The notes beneath the pieces are model-generated. The model did no database searches and was not told where the DNA came from. It was given only the letters and a program-made list of their open reading frames with translations. From Monodelphis domestica (taxonomy: Eukaryota; Chordata; Mammalia; Didelphimorphia; Didelphidae), in contig NC_077233.1 in assembly GCF_027887165.1 (NCBI RefSeq), positions 227,812,872-227,876,871 on the forward strand: a stretch of 64,000 nucleotides of DNA, written 5' to 3'. The stretch's first letter is position 1. Each line of letters opens with the position of its first letter. Shown here one piece after another: positions 33,791 to 45,985 of this stretch. The translations under genes and the position numbers were made by a program.

Positions 33791-34049
33791 TAAGAGGAAG
33801 TGGGGCTTCAAACAAAGACTAGACAAGCCAAGCGAGAGACAGACAGACAGAGAGACAGAGATAGAGAGAGAGACAGACAGAGAGGGAAAGCGAGAGAGTG
33901 CAAGTAACCTCTGTACCCCCTTCCCCCATGCAAGGACACACACATAATGAAATGAGATGAGTATAAATCATGGAAGAAAAGTTGAATTCACCCTAAATAG
34001 GAGATGAAATTTTGTGTTGAATGGTAGAAGACATTCTTGAAATAGATGG

Positions 34050-34250
34050 TTTCAGGTCAACTAGATGGTTTAGTGGATAGAAAGCCAGGCCTGAAGACAG
34101 GAATGTCTGGGGTTCAAATCTGGTCTCAGACACTTCCTGGCTGTGGACTCTGGGCAAGTAAATCATTTAATCCCAAATGCCTAGTTCTTACTGCTCTTTT
34201 GCCTTGGAACTAATATGGAGTATAGAAGACAGAAGTAAGGATTTTTAAAA
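34050..34250 (+). mobile_element. CORE-SINE
   Basis: 'caactagatggtttagtgga' head, 'gactctgggcaagtaaatca' core, short A-rich end near 34250. Confidence 0.92.
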
Positions 34251-34359
34251 CATAGTTTGGGTTCTTGGGAATAAGAGATAAATCTCTGAGCAAGTAATTT
34301 TGCTCTTTGATCATAATTCAGGTGAAAAGATTTGAAGTTAGAGTGGCTAATGCTCTTTC

Positions 34360-34470
34360 TTTTTCAAAGATAAATTTTATTGGTATTCTTCATTTTTTGT
34401 GATCATCTAAACTTCCCTTCACATTCCTCCTCCTTCTGAAGCTCCTCTCTCCCAGAAAGGGAGGCATTCT
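34360..34470 (-). mobile_element. Possible LINE-1 3' fragment, antisense
   Basis: T-rich start and 'cttcccttcacattcctcc' look like an old antisense L1 terminus. The match is weak. Confidence 0.3.
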
Positions 34471-34789
34471 TTGTAAAACAGAATTTTAGATTAATGCTAT
34501 TTCAATTGATCAATCAAATATTCACTGAACATCAGCACAGTGTCTGGCACATAGTGGGGGCTTAATATGTTTGTTGTGGACTGACCAACAGATATTTGTA
34601 CAATGATGTACAATGTAAGGTTAAGGCCAAAAAAAGAAGTGAGCTGTTCCAAAGAAATAAAACAAACAGAAATTCAAAGAAAAGAAAGGTCATTGAGGCT
34701 TAACTGGGACATGGAAGACTTCATAGTGAAGATGGCTTGAGTTGTGCTCTTAGGAATGGGTAGGATTTGGAAGGAATGATGGAGATGTT

Positions 34790-35037
34790 TGTGGTTGTTG
34801 TTCAGTCATTTCAGTCATGCCCAGCTCTTTGCAGCCTCATTTGGAGTTTTATTGACAAAGCTATTGAGTGATTTTCCATATCCTGCTTCAGCTCTTTTGA
34901 CAGATGAGGTAACTGAGGCAAACACAGAGAAGTGACTTGCCCAGGGTCACACAGCTAGGAAATAGCAGAGGCCAGATTTGAACTCAGAAAAATGAGTCTT
35001 CCTGACTTCAATCCACTACACCACTTAGCTGTCCCAG
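34790..35037 (-). mobile_element. MIR-related SINE, antisense, full length
   Basis: 'gttgttcagtcatttcagtc', 'cagatgaggtaactgaggca', 'tgacttgcccagggtcacac' and the head 'cacttagctgtccca'. Confidence 0.93.
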
Positions 35038-35039
35038 AG

Positions 35040-35990
35040 AATGTACTAGACAGCTATATCAAAGGAGGAATTGATATCAACAGATAATCAATAGGTTTCA
35101 TTTGCTCATAGCAACGATGCCTCCCCACACTGGGAATGTTGGAGTCCCATGAATAACTTGGGGTTCCTCTGGTGAAATCTCCTCGTCAGAAGAGCCTAAC
35201 TAGCTGAGAACACGATGCTGAGAATCAGAAGGGAATATTTCATGGAAAAACCTGTCTGTTGTGTGAACATTAACTTAGGCAAACAGAGGCACAGGCTAAA
35301 GCCTAATTTATTCCATTGTCTACGATTACCAAAGATGTTTGTTTTTTGATTAAAAGGAAAAATTGAGTACATTTCCAGGTTTTAAACTTCATGGTATTTT
35401 CAAGTCCGATGGAAAGGCTTTTGGACAATGAAAACTAATTGCTTTCAGTTTATTCTGTGCCCTGAAGTCACCACCTATGGAAAACAAAAAAGACTCGGCT
35501 ACAATGGCCAAATTTGTTGTGGCACGGCCACAGATTACATACCCAACTGAAGACAATCTTTGTACTACTCCCTGTGCACAGGCAGCCAGAAAATAGTCAT
35601 TTAACGTGTTCTGCCTCCTCGAGTTTTGAAAGATTCCTTTGCCATGGATTTCCTATCTGTCTGTACAAAATCTCACAATGTCTGAGAAGGAGACAGAAGT
35701 TAAGTCAGGGCTCTGGGATCTGTTTACGTAAATCTCGAAAGTTTAGGCAGTGAAGAAGGATGAGATGACCCAATGCAAGGAGAGAAGGGAGGCCTCCTAG
35801 GTATCACTGAGACTTGCTGGAGTGTAACCCTGGACTGAACTGACTCTGGATGAATTTACTTTATTCAAAAGAAACAAAGTTGGTCCAGGGGAGTGGGGTG
35901 GAGTGATACTATATACTAAGAAGGTGGAATTGTGTAAGAAAATCTCAGAACCAGAGAGGTTTGGTTGAAGATCAGAGGAGGGGGAAGAAA
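35040..35990. other. Gene-free, mostly unassigned
   Basis: No gene recognised. The part from about 35795 ('gtatcactgagacttgctgg') looks like an old interspersed repeat that runs into the GGAA array. Confidence 0.45.
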
Positions 35991-36010
35991 CAGAAGCCAT
36001 GGTCATCAAA

Positions 36011-36571
36011 GATAGAGGGAGGGAGGAAGGGAGGGAGGGAGGAAGGAAGGAAGGAAGGAAGGAGGGAGAGAGGAAGGAAGGAAGGAAGGAAGGAAGGAAG
36101 GAAGGAAGGAAGGAAGGAAGGAAGGAAGGAAGGGACGGAGGAAGGAAGGAAGGAAGGGAGGAGGGAGAGAGGGAGGAAGGAAGGAAGGAAGGAAGGAAGG
36201 GACGGAGGAAGGAAGGAAGGAAGGAAGGAAGGAAGGAAGGAAGGAAGGAAGGAAGGAAGGAAGGAAGGAAGGAAGGAAGGAAGGAAGGAAGGAAGGAAGG
36301 AAAGAAGGAAGGAAGGAAGGAAGGAAGGAAGGAAGGGACGGAGGAAGGAAGGAAGGAAGGAAGGAAGGAAGGAAGGAAGGAAGGAAGGAAGGAAGGAAGG
36401 AAGGAAGGAAGGAAGGAAGGAAGGAAGGAAAGAAGGAAGGAAAGGAAGAAGGAAGGGAGGGAGGGAGGGGAGGAAGGAAGGAAGGGAGGAAGGAAAGAAG
36501 GGAGGAAGGAAGGAAGGAAGGAAGGAAGGAAGGAAGGAAGGAAGGAAGGAAGGAAGGAAGGAAGGAAGGAA
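36011..36571. repeat. (GGAA)n purine tract, about 560 bp
   Basis: GGAA/GGGA repeats on the plus strand, with larger blocks 'gggacggaggaagg' repeated at about 36133, 36199 and 36336. The long open frames over it (up to 280 codons, SFLP or KEGR repeats) are low-complexity artefacts. Confidence 0.98.
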
Positions 36572-36584
36572 AATAATAATAATA

Positions 36585-36690
36585 AAATAGGGATAATAAT
36601 AGCACCTACCTTACAGGATTGCTGAGGATGAAATAACACATAAAGAAAGCACTTTGCAAATCTGAAGGTATATAAATGCTAGCTATTATT
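36585..36690 (+). mobile_element. MIR-type SINE 3' half
   Basis: 'aaaatagggataataatagc' to 'atgctagctattatt' is the 3' half of a SINE. Its 5' half is missing, replaced by the purine tract. Confidence 0.8.
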
Positions 36691-36999
36691 AGATTGACTA
36701 AACCAATTGACTGGGTTTCAAGATTCAGTTGTACTTCAAAAAAAAAAATCACTCCAAAATTTATCTGGTACCTTACATTTTGGGGAAGCAGATTTCGAAG
36801 GATTCAGAAGAGTAAGTAGCATCCTCTGGATGAAGAATCCATACCAAGGATATGGTCCATCTAGGCCAAGTGACCTGAATGCATCAAAAATAATTAGGGG
36901 TTCTCATCTACTCACCCTTCTTGGGTATCCAATTCCTTGCTAGACATTTTTGTTTTGTCATTTCCTGTGCAAAGAGCAGAAATTACAAAGTTTGGTAAT

Positions 37000-37160
37000 G
37001 GTTGGATATGAGGAAGGAAAATGAGGAGTCAAGGATTATGGCACTCACAATAGTATTGGAGAAGTTAAGGACGTTATTTTTTTGGGGGGGGGAAGATGAG
37101 TTCTGCTTTGGATATGTTGAGTTTGAAGAGATGGCTGAAACATAATGAGATGGTTTATCT
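37000..37160 (+). mobile_element. L2-like fragment (tentative)
   Basis: 'gaggagtcaaggattatggc' and 'gaagatgagttctgctttgg' resemble the block at 60680-60850. Confidence 0.4.
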
Positions 37161-37640
37161 CAAAAAGATTTGTGGAGTTGAGTGGATTGCAAGATCAATT
37201 TGAGTAGCAGTCAAAAAAGCTAATGCAACCTTGGGCTACAGATCTCCCAGGAAACGAGGAGATACCTCTATATGAGGTATCTAAATGAGGAGATCCCTCT
37301 ATACCCGGCTTTGGTCAACCACATCTGGAGGGCATATTCTAACCTGGGAGCATAGTCTAAGTGAATACTGATAGGCCGGATGTTGCCAAGGAATAACCAG
37401 AATGGCCAAGAGTCTTGCCTATCACAGGAGGATCAGTCCAAGGAATGAGCCTTTGAGAAGCCTCAGCAGGATGTGATAACTGTTCTTGAGTCCCAACATT
37501 GTCATAAAGTCTAGTTAGCCTGAATTGTTTTGTTTGGCTTTGGAGGGCAAGAAGCAGGAGCAACAGATGAAAGCTGCAAAGTGGCAAATTTATGACTGAA
37601 GTTGGGACAAGCTTCCTAACACTTCAGAGTTGTCCAAAGT
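37160..37640 (+). mobile_element. CR1-clade (L3-like) LINE fragment
   Basis: Sense run 'caaaaaagctaatgcaacct', 'gtcaaccacatctggaggg', 'aataaccagaatggccaaga' and 'gccagcaggatgtgataact'-like block at about 37467, all in CR1/L3 order. Confidence 0.65.
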
Positions 37641-38059
37641 GAAATGGGCTGTTCATGAGATGAGGGGATTCTCCTCTGGAGGTTTTCCAAGTTTGTCTGT
37701 CTGGGATGGACAGTTCAGGTGGATAATAAGCTTGAGATGAATGGGAAGAGAATGGATGGGGTTGTTTTCAGGAAATCGAAATACCCTTTCCCAAGTTTCC
37801 TAGGAAAGTAAAGGCTCATCTTTCCAACAGTAATATTCCTCTGGCATTACTGTAGGGCAGCAAGGCATGGCATATTGTTGTTTCTGAACTAAAAATGAGT
37901 ATCCCAGAGGAGAGGTGCACGGTGAGTGTAAGCAGGCTACGTGTTCCTAGGAAGGAATGCGGAAGAGGTATAAGGAATTGTATAAAGGAACAAGAGACAG
38001 GCTGGGCATGTGGCAAGGAGGAGGGATCCTAGATGGACAGCTAGAGTGCTTGTCTTTTT

Positions 38060-38255
38060 GTTGTTGTTTAAATCCTTTCTGTTTTAGAATAAATACTATC
38101 AGTTTAAAGGCAGAAGAGCAATAAGGGGTAGGCAATGGGGGTTAAGTGATTTATCCAACGTCACCCAACTAGGGAGTATCTGAGGTCATATTTGAACCCA
38201 GGACCTTCCTGCCTCCAGGACTGGCTCTCTTTCCACTGAACCACCTACCTGTCCC
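38060..38255 (-). mobile_element. CORE-SINE, antisense, full length
   Basis: 'aaatcctttctgttttagaa' tail end, 'gttaagtgatttatccaacg' core, 'gaaccacctacctgtccc' head. Confidence 0.92.
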
Positions 38256-38631
38256 TTTAGTATCCTTCTAACATCAGGAGAAAGCAAGGGAGATCTCTGG
38301 CATGTTGGATGGACCCGTGGGAACAAACTTTTGGGCAAAGACAAGAGTTGCACAGGATGTGAATTAAATCATGTTCTGCATTGTTGGAGGAAAGTTCCAA
38401 ACCAAGGAGACCTCAAATCTAGTTTCATTTCTGAGTTGGTAATTAACTCAACTTATACATGGACAGTATCCCCACTGAGTTTTCCTTCTGAAGTCACTGT
38501 ATAAGAGTTGTAAGGCCTCAACAAAAGGCGACAGAAGACACAGGTAGTATCACCATCCTGGAAGGCATGACAATCACTCTGGAGTTACAGAAATCGTCTA
38601 ATAAGCTCCTTAAAAATGGGATCGATATTCT

Positions 38632-38790
38632 TTTTTTTTTTCAAACTTATTTAGGATGTTTTTCCATGGTTACTTTATTCATGTTCTTTCCCTCCCGGAG
38701 CTGACAAGCAATTCTACTGATTTTACATGTATCATTATTCAAAACCTATTTCCATATTATTATTTGCAATAGAGCAACAATTACTTAAAG
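38632..38790 (-). mobile_element. LINE-1 3' end, antisense
   Basis: T-rich tract then 'gtttttccatggttactttat' and 'acctatttccatattattat'. This is the complement of the L1 terminus seen at 25900-26080. Confidence 0.85.
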
Positions 38791-38986
38791 TTGATTCTAA
38801 TTCAGTGGGAACACTTTAGATGCTATCCTAACTAAGGGGACCATTCAGGACCATTGTCAATTCCACAGGGCCACATTTTTTCCCCTCATATGGTGAAGAT
38901 GTAGGAAATGACCAGAGAAACAGAGATTATAAATATATAACTATATTTTTATTTGGAATATTAAATAGTTTTTAAATTACAAGCAT

Positions 38987-38992
38987 TTTATT
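38987..38992 (-). terminator. AATAAA poly(A) signal, likely LMTK2
   Basis: Canonical hexamer at the end of the SINE-free stretch. A second one on the same strand is at 38948-38953. Confidence 0.6.
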
Positions 38993-39595
38993 GAATCACA
39001 CTATGCATGATCAATATACAGTAGAAATCTTACAATTTAAAAATGTACACAATTTAAAGACAATTTGATCTGAAATTTCATCAACTATGATATTGCCATA
39101 AACCATACCTGTATTAAATTACAATATGAAAACCCTCATACCTATGATTTTATTATATAATTCTTCATTTACAAATAGAATTCAACATTATATATACATC
39201 AGTACCATTATCAAGTTACACCTAGGCCTGTGCAAATCTGAACAACTTATTAAACAAAACCAAATTATTTTAAGTCATTCAAACGTATCTTTAACAGGCT
39301 GCTGGTATTGCAAATACTGTCAACACATCTTTAAGGTCCTCTTTATTACAGCAATTCTTTCCCCCCCCAAATCAAAGACTTGAATCAATACCATTAAATC
39401 TTAGAATATGTTTTTGTGACTTAAAGCTGAAGTTATTTTGTATACCCCATTCTTATTTTAAGGCTGTTTCTCATAAGGCTAATATATTTTGATGCTACCC
39501 ATTACCATATCCAAACAATGAATTATAACACTTGATTCACTTTTGAAGTTTTCAATGAAGTGCTTAGTACATAGTTTAAAACTAGCCAAGCCACT

Positions 39596-39596
<1 letters not shown>

Positions 39597-39659
<63 letters not shown>
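39597..39659. repeat. (CA)31 microsatellite in LMTK2 3'UTR
   Basis: Uninterrupted CA units on the plus strand, GT in the LMTK2 transcript. Confidence 0.98.
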
Positions 39660-39661
<2 letters not shown>

Positions 39662-40917
39662 AAACCGATTCACAAAATCCTAGAAATTTACTATTCAAAA
39701 TGTTGATAAAAGGAAGTGGCTTGAAAGGATTTTTAGCGCAGCAGAAATACAACAACCTTTCCTGGATAAGCCCATTTCTACAGAAATGGTTACCCATCCA
39801 CCTGCATGTCTAAAAAACATACCAAATGTTCTGTTTCAAATTAAACACATTTGTAGTTTATTTCCCCTGAAGGCCTAATTTATACACATTAAATCAGGTT
39901 ATTAGAGACTTTGGAAGCACTTTTTACGAATTTCTATTTTAGGCTGATAATGGGGTCATCTGAGAAAATCGGTTAACTAGGTGACAAAAGCTAAAAGGGT
40001 AGATATTATGGGGTTTAATTGATAGAATCCAGCTATTCAGCAATAAATCACTGAAAACTATGATGCAATCTAAAATTGGATACTTTTTAGACCATCAAAA
40101 GGAAGTTTAGGAATAAATATTTGTTGTGGATCAAGTATTATAAGCCAAGTCTATCTATAATCTGAAGAATCCCAATGGTTTAACTTTCAATTGCATAATC
40201 TGTTTTAGAACAAGTAACTCTTTAAAAAAATCCTACTGCTCATAACCAAAAAAAACCCCAACTAAATTTGAACAATGAACTACATGCTGCTATTTCCAAA
40301 TATACAGAATTGACAACTGTAAATCTATTTTATTGAACCATTTATTGTGTATTGCTTGAAAGGTCAAAAATGTATGTTAACACACAATTAGTAAATAAAT
40401 TCTACCTTTCATATCCTAAGACAATAAGATTTCCCCCAAAATTCCAATCTAAATTGATCATAGAAAAATGCATGTTTGGCAACTAGTTACATATCATTTA
40501 GGCTCAGGGTAGTACTATTTTTTTAAAAAAAATCTACTAAATAGGAGCTATGCTCTTTATACACGGAGAAAAAGAAATTGCCTACAAGTTTGAAGAAAAA
40601 CCTTGCTGGGCTGACCTTGTTGGGGGAGGGGCATGTTTTTTTATTTGGTCTTTGAATCCCCAGCACCCAGCGCAATGTGTCAGCAGGTGCTCTAATCAGT
40701 GTTTGTGTAAGTTGTCTGATGTCAGCAGCTCAAGCTGAATTTTCATAGTTTGTAAAATAAGTAGAGCAGCCTCCCATTTTGGACTTGCTTTAGGTCAGTG
40801 TTTCGCTAGAAAACATTTCATTTATTACTAATACTCAAGGAGTCTCCATAGCAAGAAATTCAGTTGAGGTTTAATTTTGGCATAATCATTCTGTAATGCC
40901 CTGTGATTTAAAAGAAA

Positions 40918-40922
40918 GCGCG

Positions 40923-40964
<42 letters not shown>
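40918..40964. repeat. (CG)n(CA)n alternating purine-pyrimidine tract
   Basis: About six CG units run directly into about 17 CA units, and further alternating sequence (catgcatgcacacgtg) follows near 40971-40986. It lies in the LMTK2 3'UTR. Confidence 0.97.
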
Positions 40965-40966
<2 letters not shown>

Positions 40967-43322
40967 AGCACATGCATGCACACGTGAATATGGTTTCTGA
41001 AATAAGGTTTCATGCTCTTTGAGGACTCTTGCAAGGGTCTAGTGTACACAACAAGTAGTGGTTTAAAAAAGGGTCACAGTCTCTATTTTGAATTTTTCCC
41101 CCTCTGGAAATTTAATGCTACAACAAGAAATTAGTTGATGTGTACATAATTTTACTATATAAACTTAGAGATTTTGTAAAAATTTGCATTAATGAATTGA
41201 GATCAAAAGTGCTCTGGCCTACTGATTTTAAATATATATATGTATATATATATTTTTTGTTTTTAAACATTTAGTCAGAGTGTGCCCTACAATGTTTTCA
41301 AAGCTATTAGTGTAGTGGAGACCATAAAATACACTTACTAAAGACAGTAAGGCTTTTTCTACTTGGATCTTAAGAATACTTGACATAAAAGAACAATGTT
41401 CTATGGCATCAACTAAGCTACTGTTTGGCAAACTTTCCCTTCTGATAAATGGCTTCACCATGAACCTGATTCTTCACTCAGCACAATATCACTGCATCTT
41501 TTTGGCAACTGTAAACAATGCATTTGGGGAAGCTGAACACTAGGCTTACCTGTGGCCACTATCGAGTTTCAAAAGTAAACATTGTCCGTTTTGAGTCCTA
41601 GAAGCCCCTTTACTCCTTCTCTGCACAATCACAACAAAGCTATTTCTGAAGCATTCCAGTCTCTTAAAAATCAAGTGCTTTTAAACAACAAAAAAGCAGC
41701 ACTGTGACTTATTCCATGAGGAAATATCCAGTCCCATGAGCACTGGGGCCAGCTTACGGTCATGCCCATCTAGTGGCAAATTTCCCCAAATCCCTGCTTT
41801 AAAAAGAAAGAAAGAAGAGAATGACTTCTTTGTGCCCAGGTCAATAACAGAAATACCCGAAGGATCTGTTATAGCAAAAAAAAATTTTAAAGCCAGCTGT
41901 CATGCTAAACTGCACCATATTACTCATTCCATGGGCTGACTACCACACTAATCAGGAGAACTACTTGGAGTCAACCAGGCTCATCTTGGGAGGCTGCTGA
42001 CTCATTTGGCTGCTCACATCAAGTGTCAATGGAGTGTAGGTAAGCAGCAATCAACTTGGACTTATTTTAGGGTGGAGAGATTTTAGGCGAAATGTTTCCC
42101 ATTTTCATTTCTGGCATGTCTGCCTTTCTAAAAGCAAAGGTAAGTGAAGCTGTCAATATAAAAGTCTGGTCTTTTCAATTAAATTTTGGAAAAACTTCAT
42201 GATATTACTATGAAGTACCTGACTTAATGATCTCAAATCTAATGAATACAAGCTAAGAAATTTGGTTGGGGCCAGCCTTTACTTTACTTACTTGCTTTAA
42301 TTTTTAGCCCAGGGAGCTTATTAGGAGTGAAATCATTTCCATGTCCCTTCAGAAACAAACAAGAATCAGGAGTGGAAAGCCCCTTCAAATATTTGGAAAG
42401 TAGCCTATTTTATATCAAAGTTGCTCTAGGAGAAGAAAGGAAAATGCATTTTTATTCAGTTAGCAACCCAGATCAGTGTTTTCAGACTCCTTGAAAATAT
42501 TTCCTATAAAGATATGAACACTGTAACATTCAGAATCATTTATCATTTTGAAAAATGGTACTGGGTGTAAGATACCAGCAAATTCTACAACAGCATAACA
42601 CTCATTTAAATTTTACAAGTACCATGCATAGCAAATAAAATATAAAACAGGAGAAATCAAACTAGAGAACAGCTCTAGCCCCACCTGCTTTATTTTCCTT
42701 GAATAATTTATGATTCTGATTCTGTACAATGGGGAATCTGGGAACATACATCCATAGTGCAATTACAGAAAGCAAGGTAATATGTATTTAGTGATCTTTC
42801 CCCCCTCCCCCAAGAATAAATATGGCTCACTACTGACCAACTATCATTCATACGGTTTCAGTGACACAGCCACCTGTTGTACAGACACAATTATATATAA
42901 TTCTATGACAGGTGTAGGTTCAAATAGAATAAACTACATGGAAAAATATAAAAAGAATATGATACAATCCCATACATAACCAGAAGGTTGTGTAACTGCT
43001 TTACAAGTTTATTACAAATAACAATTGCCTGAAGAATTAATACTTCAAGTTTTTTTTTTAAAACAGCTGTAGATTCATCTCTTCCAAATGAAAAGCAAAT
43101 TGCACTGATTAAAAACACACATTACAAATACACATCAAAAGTCCTGATTCAACATTTTTTTTTCCTGTGTTTCTTGATTCTCTTCTTCCTACTCCGGGCA
43201 GAAGCCTACATACAGTGGCTCTGAACACAACCGTGTTTATCAGTATTTACACCGTGTAGGCCATCAGTGTGGGCATGCTGTCTTGTATGAGCAGTTTCTG
43301 ATACAAAAAGTCTTTTACCCAC

Positions 43323-43351
43323 TTAATCTTTTTCTCCATCTTCACTGCTTC
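43323..43351 (-). CDS. LMTK2: LMTK2 last coding exon
   Basis: Lemur tyrosine kinase 2, C-terminal end. The acceptor AG is at 43353-43352 (minus) and the stop TAA at 43325-43323. The 29 coding bases complete a split Gly codon and encode SSEDGEKD, the conserved C terminus of LMTK2. The phase (two bases needed) matches the single base left by the preceding exon. The open frame continuing upstream from here is intron sequence. Confidence 0.93.
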
Positions 43352-44477
43352 CTATTTCATAAAAAGACAGTAAGATAAGATGAAGATAAACAAGGTTTGA
43401 AAGGTAGAAATTTTCTGGCTCAAAGTTAATGTGAATGCATTGCAGAAAAAAATAAGTAGTTGAGGACTTAACACCTGATTTTTTTAAATTTAAAGCAAAC
43501 ACCTGCCATGCTCTCAGAAAAACACATCTGTTTAACTCACACATTAGTTCAATGTCACAGTTTGGAGCATGCGACAAAATTGGGTAAGTTCTCTAAACAT
43601 CTGCCTGTTTAAAGGATTACTAGGGAACTGGGATTATCTAATCAGTAGAAGTAAAATATAGTGCAAGTACAAATAAAAGCTCTTTATATTACTTTTAGAT
43701 TATTTGATTTGCAAACCTCAACTGCCAGAGCACCTATTAACATTTATCTTTAAATCTAGCTATGAAAGAAGGTGGTATTTATTCTAAGATACTACACTTA
43801 ATATGTATCCCTGGCCCTTCATTCCTACCTCTACCTACCACACATTGATATTACAGTTAAAAACAAAACACACACACAAACTCCCAACCTTACAAACACT
43901 TTTATGGCAAAAGTGAATTCTAAGAGGAGGAAGGCACCTTAAGTGCCATCACTGAAAAGTGCGGTCTGTGACCAAAAACAGGAGTTAGAGATGCTCCATC
44001 TTTAAGAAGCTCAAGTCAGTCCTTTGTAATCAAAGGGTGGGGAGGGGAGAAGAGGATTTTTAAGGACAAGAGCATATCATGCCAAGTCTGGCAATGATTC
44101 AAAGCTATTTCTAGGGCTCAAATCAAATACGAGAAAGATCCTGGGGCCTCTGTTCATTCTGGTGAAGGGAAAAAAATCCCCACCAGATATTCAGCTTATC
44201 TGGCTTTACCAAATCTACTCAGCTTGTGGTGTGGAATGGATGATAAGAAGAAGTTAACTTGTGGGATAAGATCTAAGGCTTGCGATTATTTTATTAAGAA
44301 TTTTTTTATAGTGGTTTTAGGAAACAGGATACTTTCAGATTAGCCTGTATTTGTAAAGTAATTTCTGCTGCATCCGTTGGCTTGCTTTCTTTAATGATGG
44401 GTTGACATTCCCCCAAATCCCCTATGCCTGTGCACCCACAGGTTCCCACATGTATCAACTGTCACATGGGCACTCAC

Positions 44478-44717
44478 CTCCTTGTTCAATATCTGAATCT
44501 GTAAGATGTGTAAGAGAAAAACTTGCAATGTTGGCAGGAGAGATAGAAAACCTGGAATAAGGCGATGAATGTGACCAACTTTGTTCAATACTTCGAGATG
44601 GTGGTGGTGGAGAAAAGTACTTTGATGTTTGAAGAGAGGGCTTGGAACCAAGGTTATCTGCTGTTTTTGACATAAAAGACTCTTGAGAGAAGTCATCATC
44701 CCATTCAAAACCTCCAC
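44478..44717 (-). CDS. LMTK2: LMTK2 coding exon, PP1/myosin VI-binding tail region
   Basis: This 240-nt exon runs from acceptor AG at 44719-44718 to donor GT at 44477-44476. It completes a split Gly codon and encodes [20 protein letters not shown]..., [44 protein letters not shown]. It carries the acidic FEWDDDF patch, a PPPP run and a Ser-rich segment. The first residues are read in the frame that joins the upstream exon; in the other frames it is interrupted. This C-terminal part of LMTK2 is the region reported to bind myosin VI in placental mammals. The frame is intact. Confidence 0.95.
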
Positions 44718-44849
44718 CTTAAAAGAAAAAATTTCTGGTTTTGGATTTGCTTCATGATTAAGAAAATTTTAAGAAGGCAAGATGAGAAAATCTAAATGCA
44801 TAGTAGATAAGACAAGAAAATCTAAATGCACAATACTCTGCATTTTAGG

Positions 44850-45360
44850 GTGTAAGAGGTGTTCAGGGAGAACTAGAGGGCTTGCTGGGCCCTTGCCAGG
44901 GCTGCTCATCCTCCTCTGGGATACACCTTTCACCCCGCTCTCATCTGTGGTTTCAAAAAGTTATAGCATGCGCAGTGCCCACACCCCAGAAAAACTGTCT
45001 CAGCAGATGGTTAAACCATGTTGAGAATAACTGACAGCCCTTAAACCCATCAGTGAGTTAGGGGAATGGTGGACTAGAACAATTTGTTCTGATGGCCATG
45101 AAGGTGGCTAAAGCAGGTGCTATGGAGTACTTAGAGCTTGGTCAGACATCAAACTGCATCCATTGCACCCCAACCCATCATTAGATATTCTGACTTTTGT
45201 CTTGCCACTGAGATGAATGACTGGAAGAGAGAAGAAGGCTGACAAATCTAGGCAACTCTGCTTCGCAACTTCAATTCATGGGTAAGTCAAGACATTACTC
45301 CATGATGGCATTGGTGCACATCAGAAACCAAGGACAACTAACATCAACTTTGCATATTAC
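44850..45360 (+). mobile_element. Dispersed marsupial repeat, copy C (sense, longest)
   Basis: Longest of three copies. It contains 'gagaactagagggcttgctg', 'actgtctcagcagatggtta', 'aaacccatcagtgagttagg', 'gccatgaaggtggctaaagc', 'agagcttggtcagacatcaa' and an end rich in 'aaggacaactaacatcaa'. It sits in the LMTK2 intron. Confidence 0.82.
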
Positions 45361-45527
45361 ACACAATAAAGTTTGCTGACTGACAATATTTTTTAAAAAA
45401 AATCTTGTATAGAGATGAAAATTCTCTGCAGCAAGGATAAATTGTCAGGCAATGTTCAGTATTCTTTAGGGTACAAATGAGTGCACAAAGATTACATTTT
45501 AAAATTTGTCTTAGGTTTTCAAAATAC

Positions 45528-45660
45528 CTTCTTCATCAGTTGAACTTTCTGAGTTTGTAAATCTGCTCAAGTAATTTGGACCTAATAATGGTGTTGGACT
45601 ATTAGATTCTGGATTATTTGCTTCTGCTCCACGGTGTCCTAGCTCTTTGGTTGGTGTTTC
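45528..45660 (-). CDS. LMTK2: LMTK2 coding exon
   Basis: This 133-nt exon runs from acceptor AG at 45662-45661 to donor GT at 45527-45526. It starts in phase 0 with ETPTKELG, directly continuing TVYLFDQ of the large exon, and ends with SESSTDEE plus the first base of a Gly codon. The middle (about 20 residues) is poorly conserved with human, while both ends are near identical. Confidence 0.95.
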
Positions 45661-45759
45661 CTAAAAAAATAAAAATTTTGATAAAAGCACTATATGGAAA
45701 AGAGAAAAAAAATTATGCTTATGTCAGTTTTGGTCAAAGATGTGCTCTACAACATTTGC

Positions 45760-45985
45760 TAATATGTTTTCTTTTCTGCCCTGTCTTTTACCCTTCTATC
45801 TCCAAACCTTTTTTTCTGTCTTACCTGCCCATCGCTACATAGAATGTGTCTTCTCTTTCCAACTAAAATGTAAGGTTCTTGAGGTCAGGAATAGTGTTTT
45901 ACACTGCTTTGAATCCCCATAGCATCTAGTAGAAACCCTTGGCTTATATAAGGTGAACAAAGACTTGTTGACAAAATAATTACAC
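45760..45985 (+). mobile_element. L2/L3-like LINE 3' end
   Basis: 'aatgtaaggttcttgaggtc', 'tttgaatccccatagcatct' and 'gaacaaagacttgttgac' are the CR1-clade terminus. Confidence 0.7.

Larger units (their letters stand above)
38965..43322 (-). other. LMTK2: LMTK2 3'UTR (inferred extent)
   Basis: About 4.35 kb between the LMTK2 stop codon and two AATAAA signals (minus strand, 38987-38992 and 38948-38953). In this repeat-dense window it contains no SINE, L1 or CR1 fragment that I can find. It has only two microsatellites, as expected for a long conserved 3'UTR. Human LMTK2 also has a 3'UTR of several kilobases. Open frames in it (for example 42782-42979) are not coding. Confidence 0.75.

Noticed and set aside
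35797-36639. Long open frames (199-280 codons) of SFLP and KEGR repeats on both strands
   Set aside because: They are translations of the GGAA microsatellite, open in several frames at once, with no non-repetitive domain.
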